From: JAAGZL01 sp050291725 | GTDB lineage: Bacteria > Pseudomonadota > Gammaproteobacteria > Chromatiales > Chromatiaceae | Reading direction: 5' to 3' | Assembly: GCA_050291725.1 (NCBI GenBank) | Contig: JBNKKH010000035.1 | Coordinates: forward strand, 1-64,000 | Length of the DNA: 64,000 nt | Shown: positions 35,804 through 45,057 of the stretch, in pieces | Numbering within the stretch: position 1 is the first letter of the stretch | How the letters are laid out: each line of letters begins with the position of its first letter | Notes under the pieces: model-generated | Database searches by the model: none | Told to the model about the DNA's origin: nothing | The model's input: only the letters and a program-made list of their open reading frames with translations | Translations under genes and position numbers: made by a program

Positions 35804-38470
35804 ATGAAACGCGTCTTTAACGGAATAGAGTTCGACCAAGCCCTCTCTCAGACCGATAACCAACTAGCTCTGTACCGCAAGACTCTGGCAGATAGCACAG
35901 CAACCCTGACAGAAGGTTTTAAAGAAGGGGTAGCTGTATCCACCCTGGTCTCACTGCGAGCTAAATTGATCGATTCACTGCTAAAACGGGCCTGGCAGAA
36001 AAATATGCCTGAGGATACCAAAGCAGCCCTGGTGGCTGTTGGTGGATACGGACGGGGCGAACTGCATCCAAACTCTGATATTGATCTAATGATCCTAGTG
36101 GAACCCAGAGAGCTGAAACGCCTCAAGGGCAACTTGGAACAACTCCTAACCTTCTTGTGGGATATAGGGCTAGAGGTTGGACACAGCGTACGCTCAGTGA
36201 AGGAGTGTGCAAAAGAGGCGAAACAGGATTTAACCGTCATAACAAACGTCATGGAATCACGCCTGCTTGCTGGCGATCATGAGATGTTGCTCAAAATGCG
36301 CGCTGCCATCGCTCCCAACAAAATCTGGCCCAGCGACAAGTTCTTCACGGCCAAATGGCAGGAACAGAAACAGCGTTATGCAAAATATGACGATTCAGCC
36401 ACTAATCTGGAACCAAACTTAAAAGAGGGTCCTGGTGGTCTAAGAGATATCCAGACCGTTGGTTGGGTAGCAAAACGCTATTTTGGCTGTGAAACCATGC
36501 ACGGCCTAGTTGGTCACAACTTCCTGAAGGAGGCAGAGTATGAATCCTTGATGGAGGGGCGTGCCCTGCTCTGGAAAATCCGTTTTGCCCTGCACATTCT
36601 AACCGGTCGCCGAGAAGATCGTTTGCTGTTCGACTATCAGCGCGCCCTTGCTGAAGAGTTTGGTTTTGTGGATCAGGAACACAGTTTGGCGGTTGAGCAG
36701 TTCATGCAGCGTTATTACCGAACTGTAATCCGCATAGAACGTCTCAATGAACGCCTGCTACAGCTATTCGAAGAGGCCATACTGCTCGAGAACCAACCAG
36801 CAGAAATCCTCAATATCAACAAGCGATTCCAGGCCAGAAACGGCTTTATCGAAGTAACTGACGACGGCATATTCAAGCGCTACCCCTTTGCCTTGTTAGA
36901 GATTTTTCTACTACTGCAACTCTATCCAGAGCTAAAGGGCGTCCGCGCCAGCACCGTAAGGCTTATTCGCTCCCACCGTCATCTTATCGATGATGATTTC
37001 CGTGACGATCTGCGGGCCAAAAGCCTGTTTATGGAGATTATACGCCAATCCAACGGGGTAACCTCAGAGCTGAGGCGTATGAACCGCTACGGCATTCTCT
37101 CAGCCTACCTGCCTAAATTTGGCAACATCATAGGCCGCATGCAGTATGATCTATTCCATGTCTATACTGTGGATGAACACACCCTATTTGTAGTACGCAA
37201 TCTGCGCCGTTTTGCCGTTCCTTGGAGAGCAGAAGAGTTTCCCCGCTGTAGTGAAATCATCAATCGTCTGCCAAAACAGGAACTAATCTTTCTAGCCGGC
37301 CTGTTTCATGACATAGCCAAGGGGCGTGATGGCGACCACTCTGAACTGGGGGCGCATGATGCTTGGGAGTTCTGCAAGAAACATGGGCTGAGTGACTACG
37401 ACAGTAAACTGGTGGCATGGCTGGTGAAAAACCATCTGCTGATGTCTATCACTGTTCAGAGAGAGGACATCCATGATCCAGAGGTGATCCTCAACTTTGC
37501 AAAAAAAGTAGGCACCCTGGCCCGACTTGACCACCTCTACCTACTCACGGTGGCAGATATTCGGGCAACCGACCCGAAAAAGTGGAACTCCTGGAAAGAC
37601 TCCCTCCTTAAAGATCTCCACACTCTAACCACAAGAGCTATGCTGCGCGGCCTGGAACAACCACTCGACTCTGATGAAGTAATCCGGGAAAAACAAAGAG
37701 ATGCCAGTGAAGAACTGGAAAGAAAGAGTGTCCCACTAGGCGAGATTGACGACCTGTGGAGTACCCTAAGCGCAGACTATTTTCTCTACTCCTCAGTTGA
37801 GGAGATAATCTCCCATACAGAATTTATCCTTTCTCTACCTGAAGATACTGGACCTGAAATCAAGCTGAGAAGCAAAACTGGGCGTGGTGGCTCAGAGGTG
37901 TTCATCTACTCCCATGATCGTTTAGGACTATTTGCGGTTACCACAGCCCTGCTGGATCAACTACGCCTTGACGTGGTAGACGCCAGAATTGAAACCACTT
38001 CGGATGGACGCTCCCTCGACAGCTACCGCGTGTTGGAGTACGACGGCAACGCCATTGACGACGAAGAGAGGGCGCAGAAAATAATCAAGGCGCTGAAAAA
38101 CGGACTTAATAACCCGGATAGAATCAATTTCAATGTTTCCAGACGTATTCCCCGCCAGGTAAAACATTTTAAAATACCAACCAATATAGAAGTCAGTCAG
38201 GACGACGCCCATCAACGCACAATCCTTAAACTTGTTTCATCAGACCGGCCAGGACTTTTGGCTCATGTTGGTCATGCCTTCTCTCTGTGCCACGTAAACC
38301 TAAAGGCGGCTAAAATTGCCACCATTGGTGCTGAAGCTGAAGATACCTTCTTTATTACCGGGGAAGATAAGAAACAGATAACAGACCCACAAAAGCTGCA
38401 ATGCCTACAAGAGAGCATACTGCAGCAGCTTGATGCTGATGAACAGGGGCCAAAAGAACTAACATTCTAA
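35804..38470 (+). CDS. glnD: Bifunctional uridylyltransferase/uridylyl-removing enzyme
   Basis: 888 residues from the ATG at 35804, one base after the map stop; the frame is open earlier but overlaps map. It senses glutamine and (de)uridylylates PII protein. Domains: nucleotidyltransferase (GGYGRGELHPNSDIDLMIL, about 75-95), the GlnD helical region (GPGGLRDIQTVGWVAKR), an HD phosphohydrolase (FHDIAKGRDGDHSELGA), and two C-terminal ACT domains (about 690-780 and 800-880). Next to map, as in E. coli. Confidence 0.97.
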   Translation: MKRVFNGIEFDQALSQTDNQLALYRKTLADSTATLTEGFKEGVAVSTLVSLRAKLIDSLLKRAWQKNMPEDTKAALVAVGGYGRGELHPNSDIDLMILVEPRELKRLKGNLEQLLTFLWDIGLEVGHSVRSVKECAKEAKQDLTVITNVMESRLLAGDHEMLLKMRAAIAPNKIWPSDKFFTAKWQEQKQRYAKYDDSATNLEPNLKEGPGGLRDIQTVGWVAKRYFGCETMHGLVGHNFLKEAEYESLMEGRALLWKIRFALHILTGRREDRLLFDYQRALAEEFGFVDQEHSLAVEQFMQRYYRTVIRIERLNERLLQLFEEAILLENQPAEILNINKRFQARNGFIEVTDDGIFKRYPFALLEIFLLLQLYPELKGVRASTVRLIRSHRHLIDDDFRDDLRAKSLFMEIIRQSNGVTSELRRMNRYGILSAYLPKFGNIIGRMQYDLFHVYTVDEHTLFVVRNLRRFAVPWRAEEFPRCSEIINRLPKQELIFLAGLFHDIAKGRDGDHSELGAHDAWEFCKKHGLSDYDSKLVAWLVKNHLLMSITVQREDIHDPEVILNFAKKVGTLARLDHLYLLTVADIRATDPKKWNSWKDSLLKDLHTLTTRAMLRGLEQPLDSDEVIREKQRDASEELERKSVPLGEIDDLWSTLSADYFLYSSVEEIISHTEFILSLPEDTGPEIKLRSKTGRGGSEVFIYSHDRLGLFAVTTALLDQLRLDVVDARIETTSDGRSLDSYRVLEYDGNAIDDEERAQKIIKALKNGLNNPDRINFNVSRRIPRQVKHFKIPTNIEVSQDDAHQRTILKLVSSDRPGLLAHVGHAFSLCHVNLKAAKIATIGAEAEDTFFITGEDKKQITDPQKLQCLQESILQQLDADEQGPKELTF

Positions 38471-38585
38471 TCTAAGCATGTTAGACACTGTCCAGACCGC
38501 TATCTATGGAATATACTACGCGGCTTTATTGAGTACGCGCCAAGTTAAAAACATTACAGTTTAAGAAGATCGACCGAGGTATCGC

Positions 38586-39806
38586 ATGATCAAAATTAAC
38601 GAAAACTTCAATAAGCTCCAGGCATCCTACCTGTTCTCGGACATAGCCAAAAGGGTAGCGTCCCATCAGAATGCCCATCCAGAACAGGATGTAATCAAGC
38701 TCGGCATCGGTGATGTCACTCGCGCCCTGCCTGACGCCTGCATCAAGGCCATGCATGCCGCTGTGGACGAGATGGCGAACGATGCAAGTTTTCGTGGATA
38801 TGGTCCAGAACAGGGCTACGACTTTCTGCGTGAAGCCATCGCCAAAGGTGACTTCCAGTCACGTGGCTGCAGTGTGGATGCAGACGAGGTTTTTGTCAGC
38901 GATGGAGCCAAGTGCGACAGCGGCAACTTCCAGGAGATCTTCTCCAACGACATCACCGTAGCTATACCCGATCCGGTCTATCCAGTTTATGTCGACACCA
39001 ATGTAATGGCGGGACGCACTGGTGAAGCTGAGGGCGGACGCTATAACGGCTTGGTCTATCTGGAGGCAACCAAAGAGAATGGCTTTATTCCAGAGATACC
39101 AAACGCACAGGTTGATCTGATCTATCTCTGCTTCCCCAACAACCCGACCGGAGCCACCATCACCCACGACGAGCTTAAAAAGTGGGTAGATTTCGCCCGC
39201 GAGTCCAAGGCGTTGATTCTGTACGATGCAGCCTACGAGGCATTTGTTCAGGACGAAGGCATCCCCCGCTCTATCTATGAGATAGAAGGCGCGCGTGAAG
39301 TAGCTGTTGAATTCAGAAGCTTCTCTAAGACCGCAGGCTTCACCGGTACTCGTTGTGCTTATACTGTAGTACCGAAAGAGTGCATGGCCTATACCGCATC
39401 GGGTGAAGCAGTATCCGTTCACTCCCTATGGAATCGCCGCCACACCACCAAATTTAACAGCGTATCATATCCAATACAGCGTGCTGCTGAAGCGGTATAC
39501 AGTGATGAAGGTCAGGCCCAGGTTAAAGAGCTGATCTCTTACTATCTGAATAATGCCGCCTATATTCGCGAGAAAATGACCGCTCTGGGCTATGACTGCA
39601 TCGGCGGTGATAACTCTCCTTACATCTGGATTGATGGAAAAATGGACTCCTGGGAGTTCTTTGACCTGCTACTGAACAAAGCTGGAGTGGTCTGTACCCC
39701 CGGAGCAGGTTTTGGTAAATGCGGCGAAGGTTATATCCGGATAAGCGCCTTTAACAGCTTTGAGAATGTTAAAAAGGCGATGGACCGGATCAGCAACAGT
39801 ATATAA
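38586..39806 (+). CDS. dapL: LL-diaminopimelate aminotransferase
   Basis: 406 residues. A PLP enzyme converting tetrahydrodipicolinate directly to LL-diaminopimelate, bypassing the DapD-DapC-DapE acyl route. The Schiff-base lysine lies in SFSKTAGFTGTRCAYT; DapL-type blocks NENFNKLQASYLFSDIAKRV, LGIGDVTRALP and FRGYGPEQGYDFLREAIA are present. Start supported by CGAGG upstream. It precedes lysA by 16 bp, so lysine/diaminopimelate genes form an operon. In E. coli the position after glnD holds dapD of the competing route. Confidence 0.94.
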   Translation: MIKINENFNKLQASYLFSDIAKRVASHQNAHPEQDVIKLGIGDVTRALPDACIKAMHAAVDEMANDASFRGYGPEQGYDFLREAIAKGDFQSRGCSVDADEVFVSDGAKCDSGNFQEIFSNDITVAIPDPVYPVYVDTNVMAGRTGEAEGGRYNGLVYLEATKENGFIPEIPNAQVDLIYLCFPNNPTGATITHDELKKWVDFARESKALILYDAAYEAFVQDEGIPRSIYEIEGAREVAVEFRSFSKTAGFTGTRCAYTVVPKECMAYTASGEAVSVHSLWNRRHTTKFNSVSYPIQRAAEAVYSDEGQAQVKELISYYLNNAAYIREKMTALGYDCIGGDNSPYIWIDGKMDSWEFFDLLLNKAGVVCTPGAGFGKCGEGYIRISAFNSFENVKKAMDRISNSI

Positions 39807-39822
39807 TTCAAGGTAACTAGTT

Positions 39823-41076
39823 ATGCCAATGTCCCAAGGTTTTACTGACAGGCTAATCCCACGTCTAGATGAGATTGCTGAACATTTCGGAACCCCGTTT
39901 CATATCTATGATGAAGCAGGTATCAGAGAAACCGGCAACCACCTAAACGAGATTTTTGCAGGTATCGAAGGCTTCCGCGAGTACTTTGCGGTTAAGGCTC
40001 TGCCCAACCCTGGAATCCTCAATATCACCAGCTCCCTTGGCTTTGGTTTCGACTGCAGTTCTGTAGCAGAGCTGCAGCTCAGTCGTGCTGCCGGTGGCCG
40101 GGGTGAAGACATCATGTTCACTTCCAACAACACCAGTCAGGAAGAGTTCAACGCGGCAGAGGCTGATGGTGGCTGCATTCTGAATCTGGATGATATCTCC
40201 CTGCTGCAGAAGCTTCCGCATAAACCTGATCTGATCTGTTTCCGCTACAACCCAGGGGAGCGCAGAACCGGCAACCACATAATAGGTCATCCAGAAGAGT
40301 CTAAGTATGGTGTCACCTATGAGCAGATTCTAGATGCCTACCGTCAGGCCCAGGAGATGGGTATAGAGCGCTTTGGTCTGCACACCATGCTGGCTTCAAA
40401 TGAGCTGAACTACACCTACATGGTGGAGACCTCAGACATGTTATTGGAGATGGTGGAGTTCATCTCTAGCGAACTGGATATCACCTTCGAATTTATCAAT
40501 ATCGGCGGCGGTCTGGGTATCCCCTATCGTCCCGACGACGCTCCTCTGAATATAGAGGCCATGGCCCGCGAAATTACTGAACATTTTGTCCAATTCAGAC
40601 AGCGCAACGGCTATGCACCTAGGCTGTTTGTAGAGAGTGGCCGTTACATCACCGGACCCCATGGTGCTCTGGTGACTCGCGCTATTAACCGCAAAGAGAT
40701 ATACCGCACCTACGTGGGAGTTGACGCCTGCATGTCATCTCTTATGCGTCCTGGAATGTATGACGCCTACCACCACATCACAGTGCCAGGAAAGAGCGGA
40801 GATGAGGAGGTGGTGGATGTAGCTGGATCCCTGTGCGAAAACAACGACAAGTTTGCTGTTCAGCGCGCTCTACCGAAGGTGGAAGATGGTGATCTGCTGA
40901 TAATCCACGACACTGGTGCCCACGGCCATGCCATGGGCTTTAACTACAATGGCCGTCTAAGACCACAAGAGCTGCTGCTGCGCGAAGATGGATCTGTGGA
41001 ATTGATTCGTCGCGCAGAGACCCTAGATGATCATTTCGCAACCTTAGATTTCGAAGATAAGGTGTTGGGTATTTAA
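39823..41076 (+). CDS. lysA: Diaminopimelate decarboxylase
   Basis: 417 residues. The last step of lysine synthesis. Alanine-racemase-like TIM barrel with PLP lysine in EYFAVKALPNPGIL (about 50), glycine loop NIGGGLGIPYRPDD, and substrate Cys in GSLCENNDKFA. The fold family also includes carboxynorspermidine decarboxylase, but the dapL neighbour favours LysA. Two ATGs two codons apart could start it (39823, 39829). Confidence 0.88.
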   Translation: MPMSQGFTDRLIPRLDEIAEHFGTPFHIYDEAGIRETGNHLNEIFAGIEGFREYFAVKALPNPGILNITSSLGFGFDCSSVAELQLSRAAGGRGEDIMFTSNNTSQEEFNAAEADGGCILNLDDISLLQKLPHKPDLICFRYNPGERRTGNHIIGHPEESKYGVTYEQILDAYRQAQEMGIERFGLHTMLASNELNYTYMVETSDMLLEMVEFISSELDITFEFINIGGGLGIPYRPDDAPLNIEAMAREITEHFVQFRQRNGYAPRLFVESGRYITGPHGALVTRAINRKEIYRTYVGVDACMSSLMRPGMYDAYHHITVPGKSGDEEVVDVAGSLCENNDKFAVQRALPKVEDGDLLIIHDTGAHGHAMGFNYNGRLRPQELLLREDGSVELIRRAETLDDHFATLDFEDKVLGI

Positions 41077-41084
41077 ACCCACTA

Positions 41085-41160
41085 TGTAGGAGCCCGCCCC
41101 TGGGGCGATTTGTCTGGAATTATTCTCGATCTTGAATCGCCCAGAAGGCTGGGCTCTGAC
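41085..41160. repeat. REP-like inverted pair (BIME) after lysA
   Basis: Arms of about 26 bp at 41085-41110 (TGTAGGAGCCCGCCCC...) and 41134-41160 (inverted, imperfect) are separated by 24 bp. Each arm ends in GGGCGATT on the inside. This is the GTAG-headed REP form scattered in intergenic spaces of many gammaproteobacteria and mobilised by RAYT transposases. No RAYT gene is in the window. Confidence 0.75.
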
Positions 41161-41169
41161 CCACATGGC

Positions 41170-41265
41170 CATGAATGCTCCAAACATTCATTTGGGATTA
41201 CCACCCTCCATGGTGGTCAGATGTGGGGGATGCAAAAAGATTGCTTGGAGCAATCGATGCCTACA
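41170..41265. repeat. Three consecutive perfect hairpins
   Basis: TGAATG/CATTCA (7-base loop), CCACC/GGTGG (6-base loop) and GATTGCT/AGCAATC (3-base loop) follow each other between the REP pair and the next gene. None has a T-tract. They may be decayed REP units or transcript 3'-end stabilisers. Confidence 0.5.
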
Positions 41266-41272
41266 GCCAAGA

Positions 41273-41581
41273 TCAGGCAAACATATCCACACCCAGCATA
41301 TGGCTGATCTGCTCCCGTTCCGCATCCATAGTTTGGGATTGGTAGGCCTGAACCGCCTGCCGCGCTCTAGTGGTTAAACCAGATAAATCATCGTCTAGGG
41401 TCAAAGCGTTAGCCCGACTGCCTAAGCTATTACGTTCTTGATCACTCAGAGAGGTGGGTTGTCTACCTCGCTCCACACGGGTCTCATCCCGCAGACGGTC
41501 AATCTCCTGCGGAAAAGCCTGCGCACGCTGTTGCTGCGCATTTACCAATGGAATCAAGGCACTACCGACGATAGCTGTCAC
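41273..41581 (-). CDS. Small hypothetical protein
   Basis: 102 residues from a GTG start with only a weak GGTAA site. Mostly polar and helical; the C-terminus RQAVQAYQSQTMDAEREQISHMLGVDMFA resembles a small conserved gammaproteobacterial family (AYQ...LLGVD-Y/F-A ending) of unknown function. It stands alone between the REP region and hinT, in reverse to lysA. Moderate confidence that it is expressed. Confidence 0.6.
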   Translation of the reverse strand: MTAIVGSALIPLVNAQQQRAQAFPQEIDRLRDETRVERGRQPTSLSDQERNSLGSRANALTLDDDLSGLTTRARQAVQAYQSQTMDAEREQISHMLGVDMFA

Positions 41582-41739
41582 GGGATTACCAACATTTCAG
41601 TAAAGCTTCATACTTAATCATAGACTAAAAACAGGGCCCGGGTATTAGGGCCAGGGCAACTGATGATGGCCGAGCAATATTCTATATCAAAAAGTTTTTT
41701 TCATCCCTGATACCTCTGCCCTATTCATTAGGCCCTGCT

Positions 41740-42084
41740 CTATCCAGGCGGCCAACCCATCTGCCTGCCACCCAGTAAATGTAGATGAATATGGTACACA
41801 GCCTGCCCACCATCGGAGTTGCAGTTCATTACAGTACGGTAGCCTGGTTCAGCCAGCCCCTCCTGGGCCGCCACCTGTTTTGCCACCTGATATAGCTTAC
41901 CCAAAAGCTCTGTATCTTCATCTGTAATGTCATTAATAGTGCTGATGTGTTTTTTAGGAATAATTAGAATATGGGTAGGGGCTTGGGGAGCAATGTCACG
42001 AAATGCCAGGACATCATCGGTCTCCATTACTGTATCAGGCTTGATCTCGCCAGATACCATTTTACAAAACAGACAGTCACTCAT
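41740..42084 (-). CDS. hinT: HIT family purine nucleoside phosphoramidase
   Basis: 114 residues. The signature His-phi-His-phi-His (HIHLHLLGG) is near the C-terminus, and DCLFCKMVSGEI with a Cys pair at the start is typical of HinT. The family hydrolyses AMP-lysine and AMP-N bonds. It lies 29 bp downstream of recR on the same strand. Confidence 0.92.
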   Translation of the reverse strand: MSDCLFCKMVSGEIKPDTVMETDDVLAFRDIAPQAPTHILIIPKKHISTINDITDEDTELLGKLYQVAKQVAAQEGLAEPGYRTVMNCNSDGGQAVYHIHLHLLGGRQMGWPPG

Positions 42085-42113
42085 TCTGGGGTCCTTATCC
42101 TCTAAAGAAAGTA

Positions 42114-42710
42114 CTAGATCTCCTGCCGACCGGCAAAAGCGTGAGAAATGGTGCTACCATCAACATACTCCAGCTCACCGCCCATAGGCACTCCGTGGGC
42201 TATACGGGTGGTGCGAACGCTCCTGGAGTGGGCCATATCGCTAATATAGTGAGCAGTGGCCTCCCCTTCTACTGTGGTATTAGTAGCTAGAATCAACTCG
42301 GTAACTACGCCTTCGTCCAACCTCTGTTGTAGCTGGTCCAGACCTATCTCTTTGGGCCCAATACCATCCAGGGGAGAGAGATGCCCTCCCAATACGAAAT
42401 AGCGCCCGCGGTAGTCGATGGACTGCTCTATTACCATCAGTTCAGCCGGTGTTTCCACTACACACAAAAGTGAATCATCCCGGTTGTTATTGGCACAGAG
42501 AGAACAAACCTCCATCTCGCTCAGGGTACGGCAACGGTTACAATTCCCTATCTTCTCCATCGCCTCTGCCAATACATTTGCAAGATTACGTCCGCCCTCA
42601 CGGTCTCTCTCCAGCAGGTAAAAGGCCATGCGTTGGGCCGATTTTGGACCGACACCGGGCAGACAGCGTAAGGCATCCATCAAATTGGTTAGTAGAGTTG
42701 GACCAGACAT
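42114..42710 (-). CDS. recR: Recombination protein RecR
   Basis: 198 residues. It works with RecO/RecF in loading RecA at gaps. Helix-hairpin-helix at about 10-30 (LPGVGPKSAQRMAFYLL), a C4 zinc motif (CNRCRTLSEMEVCSLC), and a Toprim domain (LCVVETPAELMVIEQS...LGGHLSPLDGIGP) are all present. Order dnaX-ybaB-recR is conserved, with a 3-bp gap to ybaB. Confidence 0.97.
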   Translation of the reverse strand: MSGPTLLTNLMDALRCLPGVGPKSAQRMAFYLLERDREGGRNLANVLAEAMEKIGNCNRCRTLSEMEVCSLCANNNRDDSLLCVVETPAELMVIEQSIDYRGRYFVLGGHLSPLDGIGPKEIGLDQLQQRLDEGVVTELILATNTTVEGEATAHYISDMAHSRSVRTTRIAHGVPMGGELEYVDGSTISHAFAGRQEI

Positions 42711-42713
42711 AGC

Positions 42714-43037
42714 TTAGAACGGCATTTTAAACCCTGGTGGTAGACCCATGCCGCTGGTAAGGCCAGACATACTCTCCTTGGTTTTCGCAGCTACCTTTTG
42801 AACCGCAGCATTTATGGCAGCAGCCACCAGGTCTTCCAGCATCTCTTTATCATCACCAATTAGGCTGTCATCGATTGAGACTCGCTTTACCTCATGTTGC
42901 CCATTCATCACGATCTTTACCAGGCCGCCACCAGATTCCGCTTCAACCTCTTCCTGAGCTAGCTTCTCCTGGGCCTTCTCCATATCGGCCTGCATCTTCT
43001 GGACCTGTTTCATCATGTTGCCTAAACCACCACGCAT
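42714..43037 (-). CDS. ybaB: YbaB/EbfC nucleoid-associated protein
   Basis: 107 residues. A small DNA-binding dimer with the family features: N-terminal GGLGNMMKQVQKMQADMEKAQEKL helix, ESGGGLVKIVMNG strand, and C-terminal glycine-rich tail (SGLTSGMGLPPGFKMPF). Between dnaX and recR, the invariable context. Confidence 0.95.
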   Translation of the reverse strand: MRGGLGNMMKQVQKMQADMEKAQEKLAQEEVEAESGGGLVKIVMNGQHEVKRVSIDDSLIGDDKEMLEDLVAAAINAAVQKVAAKTKESMSGLTSGMGLPPGFKMPF

Positions 43038-43064
43038 ATGTATATCCTCACTATTTCTATATCG

Positions 43065-44690
43065 TTAATCTATCGGTTTGACCGACTCTCTAATCAGCCT
43101 GGCACCAAACTGCTCTTCAGCCGCCTTAACTATGGGATCATCTGACATAGCCAGCTCCGCCTCTCTCTGGCGCTCCGCCTTGGCCCGAGCATGCTTCTGA
43201 GCAGGAGTCTCAGTTTCAGGTTGTTCAACCTTAATCTGCAGTTTTATCTGTTTTCCTAAAAACTCATTTAGGGCTCTATGGAGATTCTTCTCTGAACTCT
43301 CTACCAGCATATGCTCGTGGGCCGGGTCCAAAGTCAGAGTAATAGTCGAATCGACCATTTCACGATACTGACAGTTTTCTGCAAGTTGGCGTGAAATACC
43401 CCCAAGTTTAAGCCTGTTTACCACTTCATCCCAGTTTGCCAATTCTTGCGCGGTTCCGGTTTGAATTGACTCTGGCGCTATCTCTGGTTTTGACGCAGGT
43501 GCTGGCTCGTTGATTTTATTGTTAGCTGGTGCGGCCTGCTGCTGTGGCTTAACCGCTGAAGCTAGCGGCTTTTTTCCGCTACTTCCCCCTCCCTGACTAG
43601 CAGCTGGTTCGGGACGAAATGCCAACATGCGCAGCAGAGTCATTTCAAAACCGCTTCTGGGATCTGGGGCTAAAGGAAGATCTCTTTGTCCCAGCAGGCC
43701 AATTTGATAAAACAGCTGTATATCCTCTTTGGAGATTTTATCCGCTAAGGCCTGTATCTGTTCGAAGTCGTTATCACTTGGCTCTACTGCATCTGGAACT
43801 GCTTGAAACAGGGCAACTCTGTGCAGCAGTGATAACATATCCTGCATAACGCTGGAGAAATCTGGAACTCGTTCTGCCAACTCCTCCACACAATTTACCA
43901 CCTGCTGTGCATCCAGATTTGCCAGAGCATCCAGCAGTTGAAATATCTGTTCACTGGCAATGGTTCCAAGCATGGTGCGCACTTCAGCATCTTTAACTTC
44001 CCCGCCGCCGAATGCTATGGCCTGATCCATGAGACTCAGACCATCTCGCATACTGCCATCGGCTGCACGCGCTAACTGCATCAAGGCAGAACTATCATGC
44101 TCAATCGACTCATCCTTTAGTATCAGCTCTAGCCGATCCTGAATCTGATTCAGAGGCAGACGCTTGAGATTAAACTGGAGACAGCGAGATAAAACTGTAA
44201 CCGGTACTTTCTGAGGATCGGTAGTGGCTAGCAGGAACTTCACATGGGGAGGAGGCTCTTCCAAAGTTTTCAGTAGCGCGTTAAAGCTGCTGTCTGAGAA
44301 CATGTGTACCTCGTCGATAATGTACACCTTGTAGCGGCCTCGAACCGGGGCATAGGGTACGTTATCTAGTAACTCTCTGGTTTGATCAACCTTGGTACGG
44401 GAGGCTGCATCTACCTCCAGCAGATCAACAAAACGTCCTTCATCAATTTCCGTGCAGGCCGCACACTGGCCACAAGGTACGGAGGTTATCCCTTTCTCAC
44501 AGTTGAGGGATTTGGCAAATATCCGGGCCAAGGTAGTCTTACCTACCCCACGAGTCCCGGTAAAGAGATAGGCGTGGTGCAATCGCTCATTATCCAGGGC
44601 ATTAGTAAGGGCTCGTACTACATGCTCCTGACCAACCAGTTCGGCAAAAAGACGAGGACGCCACTTTCGGGCTAGGACCTGATAACTCAT
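43065..44690 (-). CDS. dnaX: DNA polymerase III tau subunit (and probably gamma by frameshift)
   Basis: 541 residues. The clamp-loader ATPase. Walker A is GTRGVGKT (45-52), zinc-binding cysteines in CEKGITSVPCGQCAAC, Walker B IIDEVHMF, and an SRC motif (VLSRCLQF). The region after about 375 is variable linker (Ala/Pro/Lys rich) and the C-terminal tau domain. A slippery heptamer occurs at codons 372-374 (see separate entry). It starts the dnaX-ybaB-recR-hinT run. Confidence 0.97.
   Translation of the reverse strand: MSYQVLARKWRPRLFAELVGQEHVVRALTNALDNERLHHAYLFTGTRGVGKTTLARIFAKSLNCEKGITSVPCGQCAACTEIDEGRFVDLLEVDAASRTKVDQTRELLDNVPYAPVRGRYKVYIIDEVHMFSDSSFNALLKTLEEPPPHVKFLLATTDPQKVPVTVLSRCLQFNLKRLPLNQIQDRLELILKDESIEHDSSALMQLARAADGSMRDGLSLMDQAIAFGGGEVKDAEVRTMLGTIASEQIFQLLDALANLDAQQVVNCVEELAERVPDFSSVMQDMLSLLHRVALFQAVPDAVEPSDNDFEQIQALADKISKEDIQLFYQIGLLGQRDLPLAPDPRSGFEMTLLRMLAFRPEPAASQGGGSSGKKPLASAVKPQQQAAPANNKINEPAPASKPEIAPESIQTGTAQELANWDEVVNRLKLGGISRQLAENCQYREMVDSTITLTLDPAHEHMLVESSEKNLHRALNEFLGKQIKLQIKVEQPETETPAQKHARAKAERQREAELAMSDDPIVKAAEEQFGARLIRESVKPID
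43549..43590 (-). promoter_or_regulatory. Programmed -1 frameshift site in dnaX
   Basis: In frame, codons GGA-AAA-AAG (372-374) contain the heptamer A-AAA-AAG at 43569-43575. An SD-like AGGGAGGGGG lies about 10 bases upstream, and CCGCT/AGCGG forms a hairpin directly after. Slipping back one base adds six residues (AASFSG) and reaches TAA at 43549-43551, giving a 380-residue gamma form. Confidence 0.8.
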
Positions 44691-44884
44691 ATGGATTGCT
44701 ATTCTAAATCGCCAAAAAGGGTATTCTAACCCTACTGGAAGCAGTAGCCTAGTGCCGTCTTAGAACAGATCCCCTATTTACATCCATTAGGAATATAGTG
44801 CGAGACCAAATAACTATAAAAAGCACAGGTCACATGACGTAGATGGGCTATTTGGGTTAATTTTAAGGAGTAGAATTTAACAAT

Positions 44885-44999
44885 GGCGGCGGCCCGCACC
44901 AGCCACACCCCGGCACACGTATCCACTATTGCGGCTGCTCCCTTCCGGGCCTGACCGGGTTCACAGTTTCACGTTGCGAGGGGACCGACACAGGCCACC
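44885..44999 (-). ncRNA. ffs: Signal recognition particle RNA (4.5S)
   Basis: The minus strand carries the conserved Ffh-binding tip GGTCAGGCCCGGAAGGGAGC, flanked by long pairing arms (GGTGGCCTGTGTCGGTCC with GGGCCGCCGCC-type ends and the GTGTGCCGGGGTGTGGCTGG side). About 115 nt, E. coli-like hairpin type without an Alu domain. The ends are estimated by alignment to the 114-nt E. coli RNA. Confidence 0.93.
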
Positions 45000-45004
45000 A
45001 TAAC

Positions 45005-45029
45005 AAAAAAGACCAGGCAGTTCCTGGTC
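45005..45029 (-). terminator. Terminator of the tRNA-Pro transcript
   Basis: On the minus strand, GACCAGG-AACTG-CCTGGTC (perfect 7-bp stem, 5-base loop) is followed by T6. It lies just before ffs and after the two repeat units, so the tRNA-Pro precursor would carry both repeats. Confidence 0.9.
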
Positions 45030-45057
45030 TGTATGTACTCGATTTTATACGTCAAGA

